In this document: positions 1 through 9,180 of the stretch, piece by piece
Layout: every line of letters begins with the position of its first letter
How positions within the stretch are numbered: position 1 is the first letter of the stretch
Assembly: GCA_019113745.1 (NCBI GenBank)
Contig: DXGV01000060.1
Span: 1 to 40,452, forward strand
From: Candidatus Blautia intestinavium
Lineage (GTDB): Bacteria > Bacillota > Clostridia > Lachnospirales > Lachnospiraceae
Length of the DNA stretch: 40,452 nt
Direction: 5' to 3'
Made by a program: the position numbers and the translations under genes
Notes under the pieces: generated by a model
Told to the model about the DNA's origin: nothing
Databases searched by the model: none
The model's input: the letters and a program-made list of their open reading frames with translations, nothing else

Positions 1-668
1 GAGTGGCTATTGCAAGGGCTCTTGTAAACAACCCGAAAGTTCTTCTTCTGGACGAGCCTCTGGGCGCGCTGGACCTGCAGCTCCGCCGGGCTATGCAGAT
101 CGAACTGAAGCGGCTTCAGAAAAAGCTGGGGATCACCTTTATTTATATTACTCACGATCAGGAAGAAGCTATCAATATGTCCGACCGGATCGCGGTAATG
201 AATCAGGGAAAATTTGAACAGATCGGAACTCCTGATGAAATTTATAACCATCCGAAAACAAGCTATGTGGCAACTTTTGTAGGAAACGCAAATATTCTGA
301 AGGGAACTGTCAAAGGCGTGGAGGGAGACGGCCGCTGCCGGGTATCCCTTCCAGGAGGAGAGATGTCGGCCGCTTCCGGGGAGAGCCCGGTAAAAGAAGG
401 CGAAGCCGTGACTCTGGCAGTGCGAAGTGAAAATATCCGGATCGAGGAAGAAAGAGGTCTGGAAGCAGAGATTGTGGAAAAAAGTTTTGCAGGGGGACTT
501 TTGCGCGTTGTGCTGAAGCTTTCAGATGGAACAGAAGTGATCGCCAGCAGGTATGGCATCGACGCCGGCGTCCAGCCGGGACAGAGGCTTCATATGAGCT
601 TTCAGCCCGAAGACGCGGTTCTTGTAGACAGGCAGGATAAAACTTCCGGGGAGGAAGAACATGCGTAG
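1..668 (+). CDS. potA: Spermidine/putrescine ABC transporter ATP-binding protein PotA (5' truncated by window edge)
   Basis: This is the C-terminal ~222 residues of a PotA-type ATPase that powers polyamine import at the inner face of the membrane. The frame is open from the first base, so the GTG at position 3 is an internal valine codon, not a start. Visible are Walker B with D-loop ([11 protein letters not shown]) and the switch histidine (ITHDQEEA). A C-terminal TOBE-like regulatory domain follows from about residue 90. Walker A and most of the signature lie upstream, outside the window. Its stop overlaps the potB start by 8 bases, so translation is probably coupled. Family assignment is firm; the exact polyamine is inferred from the potBCD neighbours. 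Confidence 0.93.
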   Translation, partial: VAIARALVNNPKVLLLDEPLGALDLQLRRAMQIELKRLQKKLGITFIYITHDQEEAINMSDRIAVMNQGKFEQIGTPDEIYNHPKTSYVATFVGNANILKGTVKGVEGDGRCRVSLPGGEMSAASGESPVKEGEAVTLAVRSENIRIEEERGLEAEIVEKSFAGGLLRVVLKLSDGTEVIASRYGIDAGVQPGQRLHMSFQPEDAVLVDRQDKTSGEEEHA

Positions 669-1515
669 GCGCGGATCCAGCTCTGTCTGGATGATCCTTC
701 CCCTGTATATCTTTACTATTGTATTTGTGGCGGGACCGCTGATCTACATGGTGGCCTTAAGTTTTTCCCAGTCGGCGGAGACTTTTGGCGTGGAGTGGGC
801 TTTTACTCTGGATAATTATAAAAAGATCCTGGAACCGGTATATCTTGAAACTTTCCGGGAATCCTTCCAGCTTGCCCTTACCAGTACGGCGGTGATCTGC
901 CTTTTGGGCTATCCTTTTGGATATTTTATGGCAAAACTTCCGGAGAACTGGAAGAAAAAAGCGATGCTGTTTCTGATGCTGCCTTTCTGGATCAATTCCC
1001 TGATCCGTCTTTACGGCTGGATCATCCTTCTCCAGAATAAAGGCGTGCTGAATTTTATCCTGCAGAAGCTGGGGATCATTGACAAACCACTGCGTATCCT
1101 GTACAGCTACCCGGCCATTGTGGTAGGTATGGTATATGTGCTGCTTCCGTTTATGATCCTTTCTGTATATTCCAGCGCGGAAAAACTGGACTGGTCTCTG
1201 ATGGAAGCGGCCAGAGATCTGGGAGCCTCAAGGATAAAGGCGTTCTGGACAGTTGCTTTTAAGCTGACGCTTCCCGGACTCCTTTCCGGTATTATTCTGA
1301 CTTTTATCCCTTCCATGGGTCTGTTCTTTATTGCGGATATCCTGGGAGGTAATAAGATTGTCCTGGTGGGAAGTCTGATCCAGGAACAGATGACAAGAGG
1401 AAATAACTGGCCCTTTGCCGCTGCCCTTGCGGTAGTGCTGATGGCGCTTACGACACTGATGATCGTTCTGTACCGCAGAATTACCAATGTAAAAGAACTG
1501 GAGGGGATTGGATGA
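661..1515 (+). CDS. potB: Spermidine/putrescine ABC transporter permease PotB
   Basis: A 284-residue integral membrane permease of the binding-protein-dependent importer class. The sequence shows about six hydrophobic segments and the cytoplasmic EAA loop ([19 protein letters not shown], ending in LTLPG), which docks on the ATPase. The ATG lies inside the end of potA and is preceded by GGGGAGGAAG. It overlaps potC by four bases (ATGA). The order potA-potB-potC-potD is the canonical polyamine operon. Whether it takes spermidine or putrescine cannot be told from sequence alone. Confidence 0.93.
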   Translation: MRRRGSSSVWMILPLYIFTIVFVAGPLIYMVALSFSQSAETFGVEWAFTLDNYKKILEPVYLETFRESFQLALTSTAVICLLGYPFGYFMAKLPENWKKKAMLFLMLPFWINSLIRLYGWIILLQNKGVLNFILQKLGIIDKPLRILYSYPAIVVGMVYVLLPFMILSVYSSAEKLDWSLMEAARDLGASRIKAFWTVAFKLTLPGLLSGIILTFIPSMGLFFIADILGGNKIVLVGSLIQEQMTRGNNWPFAAALAVVLMALTTLMIVLYRRITNVKELEGIG

Positions 1516-2318
1516 AAAAGAATTCTAGATTTTCCGGGATCTACCTGGGGATTATATTTTTCCTGATGTACCTCCCCGTAGTTGTGGTGATCATTTTTTC
1601 TTTTAATGAATCAAAGCTGCCGGTAAGGTTCAGTGGATTTTCCCTTACCTGGTATCAGGAGCTTTTTCAGGATGAAGATATGCTGGAAGCTTTGCGGAAC
1701 AGTCTGATCCTGGGCGTTTCAAGCTGTCTTCTCTCGGCTGTGATCGGAACGCTGGGGGCTGTGGGGCTTGCCAGGATCAGGTGGAAGTCAAAAGGAGTGC
1801 TGGAATATATTTCCATGCTGCCGCTGATGATTCCGGAAATCATCCTCGGTATGGTCATGATGGCGTTTTTCTATCTTCTGAATATTCCTTTTGGAATGCT
1901 GACCCTGCTTCTGGGCCATACCGTATTCTGTGTGCCCTACATTCTGATGGAGGTGAAAGCCCGTCTGGCAGGAATGGATCCCTCTCTGGAGGAAGCGGCC
2001 AGGGATCTGGGGGCAGGCTCTTTCCGGGCGTTCTGGGATATTACGCTGCCTCTTATCATGCCTGCGGTGATGTCCGGGTCGCTTCTTGCGTTTGCCATGT
2101 CCATGGACGACGTGGTGCTCAGTATTTTTATAAACGGCCCGCGGCTGTCCACGCTTCCGATTAAGGTATATACTCAGCTGAAGACGGGAGTTACGCCGGA
2201 GATCAACGCGCTTTGTACGCTGATGCTTCTTTTTACTATTGTTGTGTTCCTTCTGTATCTTCTTATCAAAAAAATTTCAAAAGGAAAGAATATACTCTTT
2301 TCAACAGAGAAAAAGTAA
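1512..2318 (+). CDS. potC: Spermidine/putrescine ABC transporter permease PotC
   Basis: The second permease of the first polyamine importer, 268 residues. It carries an N-terminal membrane segment, further hydrophobic helices and an EAA loop ([20 protein letters not shown]). The segment FAMSMDDVVLS is typical of PotC proteins. The ATG shares four bases with the potB stop. It is 66 bases upstream of potD with no terminator between, so all four genes look co-transcribed. It resembles the N-terminal half of the fused protein at 9177-11057. Confidence 0.92.
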   Translation: MKKNSRFSGIYLGIIFFLMYLPVVVVIIFSFNESKLPVRFSGFSLTWYQELFQDEDMLEALRNSLILGVSSCLLSAVIGTLGAVGLARIRWKSKGVLEYISMLPLMIPEIILGMVMMAFFYLLNIPFGMLTLLLGHTVFCVPYILMEVKARLAGMDPSLEEAARDLGAGSFRAFWDITLPLIMPAVMSGSLLAFAMSMDDVVLSIFINGPRLSTLPIKVYTQLKTGVTPEINALCTLMLLFTIVVFLLYLLIKKISKGKNILFSTEKK

Positions 2319-2383
2319 GCTATACTGTAGCTACAGCTTTTCACTGGAAACAGCTTAATATCATAAAAGAAAAGGAGAAAGAA

Positions 2384-3412
2384 ATGAAAAAAATTCTGGC
2401 TGCCGTATTGTGTGCGGCTCTGGCAGTTCCGGCTACGGCCCTGCCCGTAAGCGCAGCTTCTGACGAGCTGGTGCTGTTTACCTGGGAAAACATGTTCCCC
2501 CAGGAAGTTCTTGACGGTTTTGAGGAAGAGACAGGAATAAAGATTATATACTCCAACTTCGACACAGATGAGACCATGCTGGAAAAACTGTCCATGGCTG
2601 AAGGCGGGGACTATGATATCGTTATTGCTGATGATTATATCCTGGAAAATGTGATCCAGGAAGGACTGGCTGAAAAGCTGGATACATCCAAACTTACCGG
2701 TTTTGAAAATATCAATCCGCTTTACCAGGGACAGTTCTACGATCCCAATGACGAATATACCGTTCCTTACGGATCTGGTATTCCGCTGATCGTATATGAT
2801 CCTGAGATGGTGGATATTGAAATCAAGGGATACGCGGATCTCTGGGATCCCTCTCTGGAGGACAGCATTGCTCTGACTGCAAATTACCGTGTGATCAATG
2901 GTATCACCAACATGGCTCTTGGCAAGAGCATGAACGAGGAAGATGTGGATTCCATTAAGGAGACAGGAGAGAAACTTCTGGAGCTGGCTCCTAATGTGCG
3001 TCTGATCCAGGATGACAATACACAGAATGCTCTTCTCAACGGAGAGGCAAGTGTAGGTTTTCTTTATACTTCCCAGGTAATAGCCGCTCTGGCTGAGAAT
3101 CCTGATCTCGAAGTAGTTTATCCGGAAGAGGGCCTTGGATTCGGAATTATGGGAATGTTCATCCCAAGCCAGGCGCCTAATAAGGACGGCGCATATCAGT
3201 TTATGGACTATATTCTCCAGCCTGAGGTTGCGGCGCAGTGCTTCGACTACATCGGCTATTACTGTACCAACAAGGCTGCCGACGAGCTGGTGAACCCGGA
3301 TCTCGTTGTTCCGGATTCTGTTGAGAGCGGCGAAATCGTCCAGAACGTAAGCGAAGAGGCAAACGAGCAGTACAGCCAGAACTGGACAGAGTTCCGCGCA
3401 GCCTGCGACTGA
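2384..3412 (+). CDS. potD: Spermidine/putrescine-binding protein PotD
   Basis: The extracytoplasmic polyamine-binding subunit, 342 residues. The ATG at 2384 is chosen because it follows an AAAGGAG site and begins a clear signal peptide (MKK, hydrophobic core, VSAAS cleavage context near residue 24). The frame is open upstream but that part overlaps potC. The mature protein starts with VLFTWENMFP and continues with PotD-like segments. No lipobox is visible: the only early cysteine is preceded by leucine in VLCAA. That is unusual, because Gram-positive binding proteins are normally lipoproteins held on the membrane. Confidence 0.92.
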   Translation: MKKILAAVLCAALAVPATALPVSAASDELVLFTWENMFPQEVLDGFEEETGIKIIYSNFDTDETMLEKLSMAEGGDYDIVIADDYILENVIQEGLAEKLDTSKLTGFENINPLYQGQFYDPNDEYTVPYGSGIPLIVYDPEMVDIEIKGYADLWDPSLEDSIALTANYRVINGITNMALGKSMNEEDVDSIKETGEKLLELAPNVRLIQDDNTQNALLNGEASVGFLYTSQVIAALAENPDLEVVYPEEGLGFGIMGMFIPSQAPNKDGAYQFMDYILQPEVAAQCFDYIGYYCTNKAADELVNPDLVVPDSVESGEIVQNVSEEANEQYSQNWTEFRAACD

Positions 3413-3433
3413 CAGATTTAAGGAGGCTTCAGG

Positions 3434-5056
3434 ATGGAAATCTTCAAAGGTACCGCTACCTTTTCAGGAATTGCCATCGGAAAAATACTTTATTACAGCC
3501 GAGGGGAATACCAGATCCGTCAATCTCTTGTAAGCAACATCAAAAAGGAAATCGAAGAGTTCCGAAGAGCCAGGTCCCAGGCGGCCAGGGCTCTTCTGGA
3601 GCTTTATGAAAAGAACCGCCTCCTGAATGTCCAGGAGGCGAACGCCTTTCTTGAACAGAAAAATCTTCTGGAATCAGAAACTTTTCAGAAAGCTATCGAG
3701 AGCTGTATTTCGTCAGAAAAAGTAAACGCCGCCTATGCGGTGATGACAAACCGGGATGAGATCACAGAGACTTTCCGCAGCCTGGAAGAACCGGCGGTAC
3801 GAAAGAGGATTGCGGATATCCAGGAGATATCCGGCCGTCTGATCCAGATCCTGGGCGGCGCGTCTCTCCATATTAATCTGGGAGAGGAACCGATGATCCT
3901 TGTAACAGAGTCTCTCTCGCCCACAGAGATCATGGAGATGGACAAGGAAAAACTGCTGGCGGTAGTCATGCATCATGGATCGACGGTTTCCCATACTTCT
4001 ATTGTGGCCAAGACGATGGAAATCCCCACACTGGTCGATATTGTGGCAGAAGACGCCTGGGACGGACTGACAGCCATTGTAGACGGTTATACCGGAACCC
4101 TGTATCTTGATCCTGACGGGGAAATACAAAAAGAGTACGAGATCCGTCTGGAAGCAGACAAAAGAGAAAAAGAAGAACTCCTGAAGCTGAAGAATGAGAA
4201 AGATGTGACGGCGGACGGGAAAGAGGTTGGTCTTTACGCCAACATCGGCAATATGAGCGATTTGAATAACGTCCTTTATTACGGGGCGGCTGGCATCGGT
4301 CTTCTCCGCAGCGAGTTTCAGTATCTGGGCAGAGAAAGCTATCCCAGAGAAAACGAACTGTTTCTGGCATATAAAAAGATTGCCGAGACTATGGGAGATC
4401 ATCCTACAGTGATCCGGACGGCTGATCTCGGCGCGGACAAGCAGGCTTCCTATCTGGATATTCCGGAAGAGACAAATCCGATCATGGGAAACAGAGGAAT
4501 CCGCTTCTGCCTTGACCGTAAAGAAATGTTCAAAGCCCAGCTTCGGGCGATTTACCGGGCCAGCGCCTATGGCAACCTTGCCATGATGTATCCGATGGTT
4601 TCTTCGGAAAAGGAGATGGAAGAGATAGAGAAGCTGATCCGGGAAGTGAAGGAAAGCCTGCAGGAGCAGGGGGTTCCCTTCCGGAACATCCGCACAGGCA
4701 TTATGATCGAAACGCCGGCGGCTGTAATGATCAGCCGCGAACTTGCCAGACGGGTAGATTTCCTGAGCATCGGAACAAACGATCTGACTCAGTATACGCT
4801 GGCTATGGACAGGCAGAACCCGCTGCTTAAGGGTAAGTATGACGATCATCATCCGGCAATCCTTCGGATGATCCGTATGGTGGTTGAGTCCGCCCATCAG
4901 GAAGACCGCGAGGTGGGAATATGCGGAGAGATCGCTGCGGATACGGCTCTTACAGAAACTTTTCTCAGAATGGGAGTGGATTTTCTGTCTGTGGTGCCGG
5001 CATGTATCCTTCCGGTGAGAAAAGCGCTGAGAGAAACGGATCTTGGCGGCAGATGA
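3434..5056 (+). CDS. ptsI: Phosphoenolpyruvate-protein phosphotransferase (PTS enzyme I)
   Basis: A 540-residue enzyme I, the cytoplasmic protein that takes phosphate from phosphoenolpyruvate and passes it to HPr. The phosphorylated histidine is His187 in STVSHTSIVAK. The PEP-binding barrel shows IGTNDLTQYTLAMDRQNP and the catalytic cysteine near residue 497 in GICGE. Length is slightly below the usual ~570. It starts 22 bases after potD behind AAGGAGG, so it probably belongs to the same transcript. No ptsH or sugar-specific PTS gene is in the window, which makes its placement in a polyamine operon odd. It may be the general enzyme I or a paralogue dedicated to a regulatory PTS. Confidence 0.9.
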   Translation: MEIFKGTATFSGIAIGKILYYSRGEYQIRQSLVSNIKKEIEEFRRARSQAARALLELYEKNRLLNVQEANAFLEQKNLLESETFQKAIESCISSEKVNAAYAVMTNRDEITETFRSLEEPAVRKRIADIQEISGRLIQILGGASLHINLGEEPMILVTESLSPTEIMEMDKEKLLAVVMHHGSTVSHTSIVAKTMEIPTLVDIVAEDAWDGLTAIVDGYTGTLYLDPDGEIQKEYEIRLEADKREKEELLKLKNEKDVTADGKEVGLYANIGNMSDLNNVLYYGAAGIGLLRSEFQYLGRESYPRENELFLAYKKIAETMGDHPTVIRTADLGADKQASYLDIPEETNPIMGNRGIRFCLDRKEMFKAQLRAIYRASAYGNLAMMYPMVSSEKEMEEIEKLIREVKESLQEQGVPFRNIRTGIMIETPAAVMISRELARRVDFLSIGTNDLTQYTLAMDRQNPLLKGKYDDHHPAILRMIRMVVESAHQEDREVGICGEIAADTALTETFLRMGVDFLSVVPACILPVRKALRETDLGGR

Positions 5057-5064
5057 GGTGTACT

Positions 5065-6204
5065 ATGAAAGAAAAAAGCAAAGTAATTCTTCTTCCCTGT
5101 AATTCCTACAGGGAAGATTCTGTTTATGAAAGTCTGAAAAGGGGAACAGAGCTTCTGGGAGGGCTTGACAGGCTGGTAAAAAAAGAAGAATCAATCCTTT
5201 TAAAACCTAATCTTCTGAAAAAGGCGGAAAGCGGCCGTCCTGTGATCACTCATCCGGCTGTTGTCGGGATGTTTGCCAGAATCCTGAAGGAAGAAGGCTA
5301 CGAAAAAATCACCCTGGGAGATTCCTGCGGAGTGGGAACCACTTCCAGAGTCATATCCGGAACGGGAATGGAGGAGTATCTGAAAGAGCTGAATATTCCG
5401 GCAGCGGATTTTTCCAGAGGAGTGAAAACGGAATTCCCGGAAGGAATCCAGGCAAAAGAATTTATTCTGGCTCAGGAGGTAAAAGAAAGCGACTGTGTGA
5501 TCTCTCTCTGCAAGATGAAGACCCACGCTCTGGAAAGAGTGACAGGGGCGGTAAAGAACAGCTACGGCTTTGTCCAGGGACTTCATAAGGCAAAGGGCCA
5601 CACCCAGTATCCAAGCGCGGACAGCTTTGCCCGAATGCTGGTGGATCTGAACCGGCTTGTGAAGCCCAGGCTGTATATTATGGACGGGATCGTTGCCATG
5701 GAGGGAAACGGTCCGGGATCGGGAGATCCTGTAGCTATGAATGTGATCCTGATGTCGCAGGATCCGGTTGCCCTTGACAGTGTTTTCTGCAGCCTGATCG
5801 ATCTGGACCCCAGGATGGTGCCCACCTGTTATCACGGAGAAAAAATGGGTCTGGGAACCTGGAAAAAAGAAGAGATATCCATCCTGACTCCGGACGGACC
5901 GGTTACAATGGAAGAGGCGAAGGAGAGATTCGGAAAACCGGATTTCCGTGTGGACAGAAGACGGGTGCGCTACGGGATCTGGGAACGGATGGCGAAAGCT
6001 CTGAATATCTTTCAGAAGAAACCGTATATAGACGAGAGTCTCTGTATTAAATGCGGCGTCTGCGTGAAGAGCTGTCCGGTGCCGGGCAAAGCCGTTGAAT
6101 TTAAAAACGGCAGGAAAAAAGCACCGGTCTACGACTACAAAAAGTGCATCCGGTGCTTCTGTTGCCAGGAGATGTGTCCCGAAAAAGCAATAAAGGTAAA
6201 ATAA
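5065..6204 (+). CDS. DUF362 protein with C-terminal 2x[4Fe-4S] ferredoxin domain
   Basis: A 379-residue cytoplasmic protein. Residues ~1-310 form a DUF362 domain (segments such as LLKPNLLKK and CKMKTHALERVTGAVKN). The C-terminus has two ferredoxin motifs (CIKCGVCVKSCP and CIRCFCCQEMCP), enough ligands for two [4Fe-4S] clusters. The ATG at 5065 is preferred because GAGGTG lies four bases upstream; the ATG at 5053 would overlap the ptsI stop and has a poorer site. The molecular function of DUF362 is not established, so only a redox role is inferred. It ends four bases before the convergent gene. Confidence 0.87.
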   Translation: MKEKSKVILLPCNSYREDSVYESLKRGTELLGGLDRLVKKEESILLKPNLLKKAESGRPVITHPAVVGMFARILKEEGYEKITLGDSCGVGTTSRVISGTGMEEYLKELNIPAADFSRGVKTEFPEGIQAKEFILAQEVKESDCVISLCKMKTHALERVTGAVKNSYGFVQGLHKAKGHTQYPSADSFARMLVDLNRLVKPRLYIMDGIVAMEGNGPGSGDPVAMNVILMSQDPVALDSVFCSLIDLDPRMVPTCYHGEKMGLGTWKKEEISILTPDGPVTMEEAKERFGKPDFRVDRRRVRYGIWERMAKALNIFQKKPYIDESLCIKCGVCVKSCPVPGKAVEFKNGRKKAPVYDYKKCIRCFCCQEMCPEKAIKVK

Positions 6205-6208
6205 AGAC

Positions 6209-7075
6209 TTAAATGACTCCGGACAGCTCCCTGATAAATTCAGGAGTTGTGCCGCAGCAGCCGCCCACGATGGAGGCGCCGTTGTCCATAAGCGCTCTCA
6301 TGTGGCGGGCGAAGTCGGAAGGAGTCATATTGTAGACGGCGTTTCCAAAGTCGTCGATCATCGGCATACCGGCGTTGGGTTTGACGACAACCGGGACGGA
6401 AACCGCCTCCCGGATGGAGCGAACGACAGATACCAGCTGATCCGGGCCGACAGAGCAGTTGATGCCTACCGCGTCGGCGCCGGCGCTTTCAAACGCCGCT
6501 GCGGCCTCCGCCGCGTTTCCCCCGCTGAAGATACTTCCGTCCGCCTCCACAGTGACGGTGCACAGGATGGGAAGGCTGCATACGGAGTTCGCCGCGTCGA
6601 TGGCGGCAAGGGTTTCCTCAATGCTGATCATGGTCTCCGCCGCGATCAGATCCACGCCTGCGTCCGCGAGAATACGGATCTGTTCCCGGTACATATCGTA
6701 GGCTTCCTCATAGGTATAATCCCCCTCGGAAGTAAGGAATTCTCCGGAGGTAGTGATATCGCCGGCCACAAGAGCGCGGCCTTCGGCGATTTCACGGGAG
6801 TAGGAGACGAGGGTCCGGTTGATCTCCCCGATCCGGTCTTCCAGATGATGCTTCGCAAGATTCATTCTGTTCCCGCCGAAAGTGGGAGCGTAGATGATAT
6901 TGCTGCCCGCTTCTATATATGCTTTCTGCAGTTTCTGTATCACGTCTTTATGTTCGATCACCCACTGTTCCGTGCAGGTCCCCCGGGGCATCCCGGCGGC
7001 CATGAGATTGGAGCCGGTGGCGCCGTCCAGAAGGACAGGCTTCTTTGTGAGTTCTTTAAATTCCTGTTTTGTCAA
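6209..7075 (-). CDS. Homocysteine S-methyltransferase family protein
   Basis: A 288-residue protein of the homocysteine-binding domain family (MetH N-terminal, MmuM and BHMT type), which moves a methyl group to homocysteine to make methionine. The zinc site is visible as GINCSVG near residue 200 and GGCCGTTP near the C-terminus, giving the three cysteine ligands. Only the homocysteine domain is present, so the methyl donor or partner is unknown. It could work with separate corrinoid or folate subunits, or use S-methylmethionine. The start is TTG, preceded at good distance by AGGAGG on the minus strand. It faces the DUF362 gene and diverges from the second pot operon. Confidence 0.85.
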   Translation of the reverse strand: MTKQEFKELTKKPVLLDGATGSNLMAAGMPRGTCTEQWVIEHKDVIQKLQKAYIEAGSNIIYAPTFGGNRMNLAKHHLEDRIGEINRTLVSYSREIAEGRALVAGDITTSGEFLTSEGDYTYEEAYDMYREQIRILADAGVDLIAAETMISIEETLAAIDAANSVCSLPILCTVTVEADGSIFSGGNAAEAAAAFESAGADAVGINCSVGPDQLVSVVRSIREAVSVPVVVKPNAGMPMIDDFGNAVYNMTPSDFARHMRALMDNGASIVGGCCGTTPEFIRELSGVI

Positions 7076-7119
7076 TGCGGCTTCCTCCTGTGATTTTCTT
7101 CTTAAATCTGTTCCGGTCT

Positions 7120-7125
7120 ATTATA
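7120..7125 (-). promoter_or_regulatory. Probable -10 box for the homocysteine methyltransferase gene
   Basis: Read on the minus strand, TATAAT is preceded by TGA, forming an extended -10 element about 45 bases before the TTG start. No good -35 hexamer lies at the usual distance, which extended -10 promoters tolerate. Confidence 0.5.
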
Positions 7126-7223
7126 TCACGCTCTTTTGGCGCTGGCTATCTTTTCTTTTGGAGACCGCTTCGGATCTGATAAAAACTGATAAAAATTTTT
7201 TATTTAAATACATGTAAAATCTA

Positions 7224-7252
7224 TTGAAATCCCACTGTTTTTATGATATACA
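7224..7252 (+). promoter_or_regulatory. Promoter of the second pot operon
   Basis: TTGAAA, a 17-base spacer and TATACA, with TG one base before the -10 (extended -10). It lies about 50 bases upstream of the potA-like start in the divergent intergenic region. The match is to the housekeeping sigma consensus; it is not experimentally supported here. Confidence 0.6.
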
Positions 7253-7301
7253 GAAAGAACTGTACTAACAGAAAATAACGGGATTTTTGGGAGGGATGAA
7301 G

Positions 7302-8375
7302 ATGAGCAGCAAGCTGATCGATTTTGTGCATGTTTCCAAGGCTTACGGAATGCAGACCGTTCTCGATGATCTGAATCTATACATAAGAGAAAATGAGTTT
7401 CTCACCCTTCTGGGACCGAGCGGCTGCGGAAAAACCACCACACTGCGTATTCTCGGCGGATTTGAAACGCCGGATACGGGCAAGGTGATCTTCGACGGGA
7501 AGGATATCACCAATCTTCCGCCGAATAAGAGGCAGCTGAATACCGTTTTCCAGAAATACGCCCTTTTTACCCATATGACTATCGCGGAGAATATTGCGTT
7601 CGGCCTGAAGATCAAGAATAAGAGCCGCCAGTATATCCATGACAAGATCAAGTACGCGCTGAAGCTGGTGAACCTGGACGGATATGAAAACCGTATGCCG
7701 GATTCTTTAAGCGGAGGGCAGCAGCAGAGGATCGCTATCGCGAGGGCGATCGTCAATGAACCGAAGGTCCTGCTTCTGGACGAGCCTCTGGGCGCTCTTG
7801 ACCTGAAACTCCGTCAGGACATGCAGTACGAGCTGATACGGTTGAAGAACGAGCTGGGTATTACTTTTATCTACGTGACCCACGACCAGGAGGAAGCCCT
7901 TACCATGTCGGATACGATCGTGGTAATGAATCAGGGCTACATCCAGCAGATCGGAACTCCCGAGAAGATATATAACGAGCCGGAGAACGCTTTTGTGGCG
8001 GACTTTATCGGCGAGAGCAATATTATATCCGCCACTATGGTGAAAGACCGCCTGGTGAAGATCCTGGGGGTTCCGTTCCCCTGCGTGGACGAAGGCTTCG
8101 GGCAGAATACCCCTGTGGACGTGGTGATCCGGCCGGAGGATATCGACCTGTTGAAGCCGGGCGAGGGAAGCATAGACGGCGTTGTGACACATCTGATCTT
8201 CAAAGGCGTCCATTATGAGATGGAAGTAATGGCAAATAATTACGAATGGCTGGTGCACAGTACGGATATGTTTCCGGTGGGCACGGAAGTCAGCATCCAT
8301 GTGGATCCCTACGATATCCAGATCATGAAGAAACCGGAATCTGAAGATGAGGAGGCGGTAAACATTGAAGAGTAA
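7302..8375 (+). CDS. potA: Spermidine/putrescine ABC transporter ATP-binding protein PotA (second system)
   Basis: A full-length 357-residue PotA ATPase. It has Walker A (GPSGCGKTT), signature (LSGGQQQR), Walker B ([11 protein letters not shown]) and switch (VTHDQEEA), followed by a C-terminal TOBE-like domain. The ATG at 7302 is chosen because GGGAGGG ends six bases before it; TTG 7287 and ATG 7296 sit on or too close to that site. It begins the operon potA-potB-potCD and overlaps the next gene. The core closely resembles the truncated PotA at the window start, so the two systems look like paralogues. Confidence 0.93.
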   Translation: MSSKLIDFVHVSKAYGMQTVLDDLNLYIRENEFLTLLGPSGCGKTTTLRILGGFETPDTGKVIFDGKDITNLPPNKRQLNTVFQKYALFTHMTIAENIAFGLKIKNKSRQYIHDKIKYALKLVNLDGYENRMPDSLSGGQQQRIAIARAIVNEPKVLLLDEPLGALDLKLRQDMQYELIRLKNELGITFIYVTHDQEEALTMSDTIVVMNQGYIQQIGTPEKIYNEPENAFVADFIGESNIISATMVKDRLVKILGVPFPCVDEGFGQNTPVDVVIRPEDIDLLKPGEGSIDGVVTHLIFKGVHYEMEVMANNYEWLVHSTDMFPVGTEVSIHVDPYDIQIMKKPESEDEEAVNIEE

Positions 8376-9180
8376 ACGTCTTCTGGCCGGACCTTATCTG
8401 TTCTGGTCGGTTTCTTTTGTAGTGATTCCGCTCCTCGTGATCGTATATTATGCGTTTACCAATGACGAGGGAGGATTTACCTTTTCCAATCTTGCGCAGA
8501 TCACTACCGCGGAAAATCTGAAAGCGCTTGGGCTGTCTATTCTGCTTTCGCTGGTAAGCACCGTGGTCTGTCTTTTGCTGGCGTACCCGCTGGCGATGAT
8601 ACTCAGCCAGAAAAATGTCAGCCAGACCAGTTTTATCGTGCTGATCTTCATCTTGCCCATGTGGATGAATTTTCTCCTGCGCACCATGGCGTGGCAGACG
8701 CTTCTGGAAAAAAACGGCGTGATAAACAGTATCCTGGAATTCCTTCATCTGCCGGCGCTGGAGATCATCAATACCCCGGCGGCCATTATACTTGGCATGG
8801 TATATAATTTCCTGCCTTTTATGGTGCTACCTATTTACAACGTTCTGGTAAAGATCGATCCTAACGTGCTGAACGCGGCAAGAGATCTGGGAGCGAATTC
8901 CGTCCAGACTTTTCTGAAGGTAACGCTTCCCTTAAGCATACCGGGGGTGATCAGCGGCATTACCATGGTGTTCGTGCCTGCGCTGACAACCTTCGTGATC
9001 TCCGATCTTCTGGGCGGAGGCAAGATCCTTCTGATCGGCAACGTGATCGAACAGTCCTTCAAACAGAACAGCAACTGGCATGTGGGAAGCGGCCTTTCCC
9101 TGGTGCTGATGGTGTTCATCATCGCCAGCATGGCCATGGTTGCGAAATATGATAAAGAGGATGGAGGTGCGGCGTTTTGA
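8365..9180 (+). CDS. potB: Spermidine/putrescine ABC transporter permease PotB (second system)
   Basis: A 271-residue permease with about six hydrophobic segments and the EAA loop ([19 protein letters not shown]). The start is TTG at 8365, nine bases after GGAGG and inside the end of potA. Its stop overlaps the potCD start. It is homologous to the permease at 661-1515. Together with the ATPase and the fused PotCD it forms one complete importer. Confidence 0.91.
   Translation: MKSKRLLAGPYLFWSVSFVVIPLLVIVYYAFTNDEGGFTFSNLAQITTAENLKALGLSILLSLVSTVVCLLLAYPLAMILSQKNVSQTSFIVLIFILPMWMNFLLRTMAWQTLLEKNGVINSILEFLHLPALEIINTPAAIILGMVYNFLPFMVLPIYNVLVKIDPNVLNAARDLGANSVQTFLKVTLPLSIPGVISGITMVFVPALTTFVISDLLGGGKILLIGNVIEQSFKQNSNWHVGSGLSLVLMVFIIASMAMVAKYDKEDGGAAF

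Noticed and set aside
3713..4897. 394-residue minus-strand frame opposite ptsI
   Set aside because: Shadow frame of a well-conserved gene; His/Arg-rich composition and no ribosome site.
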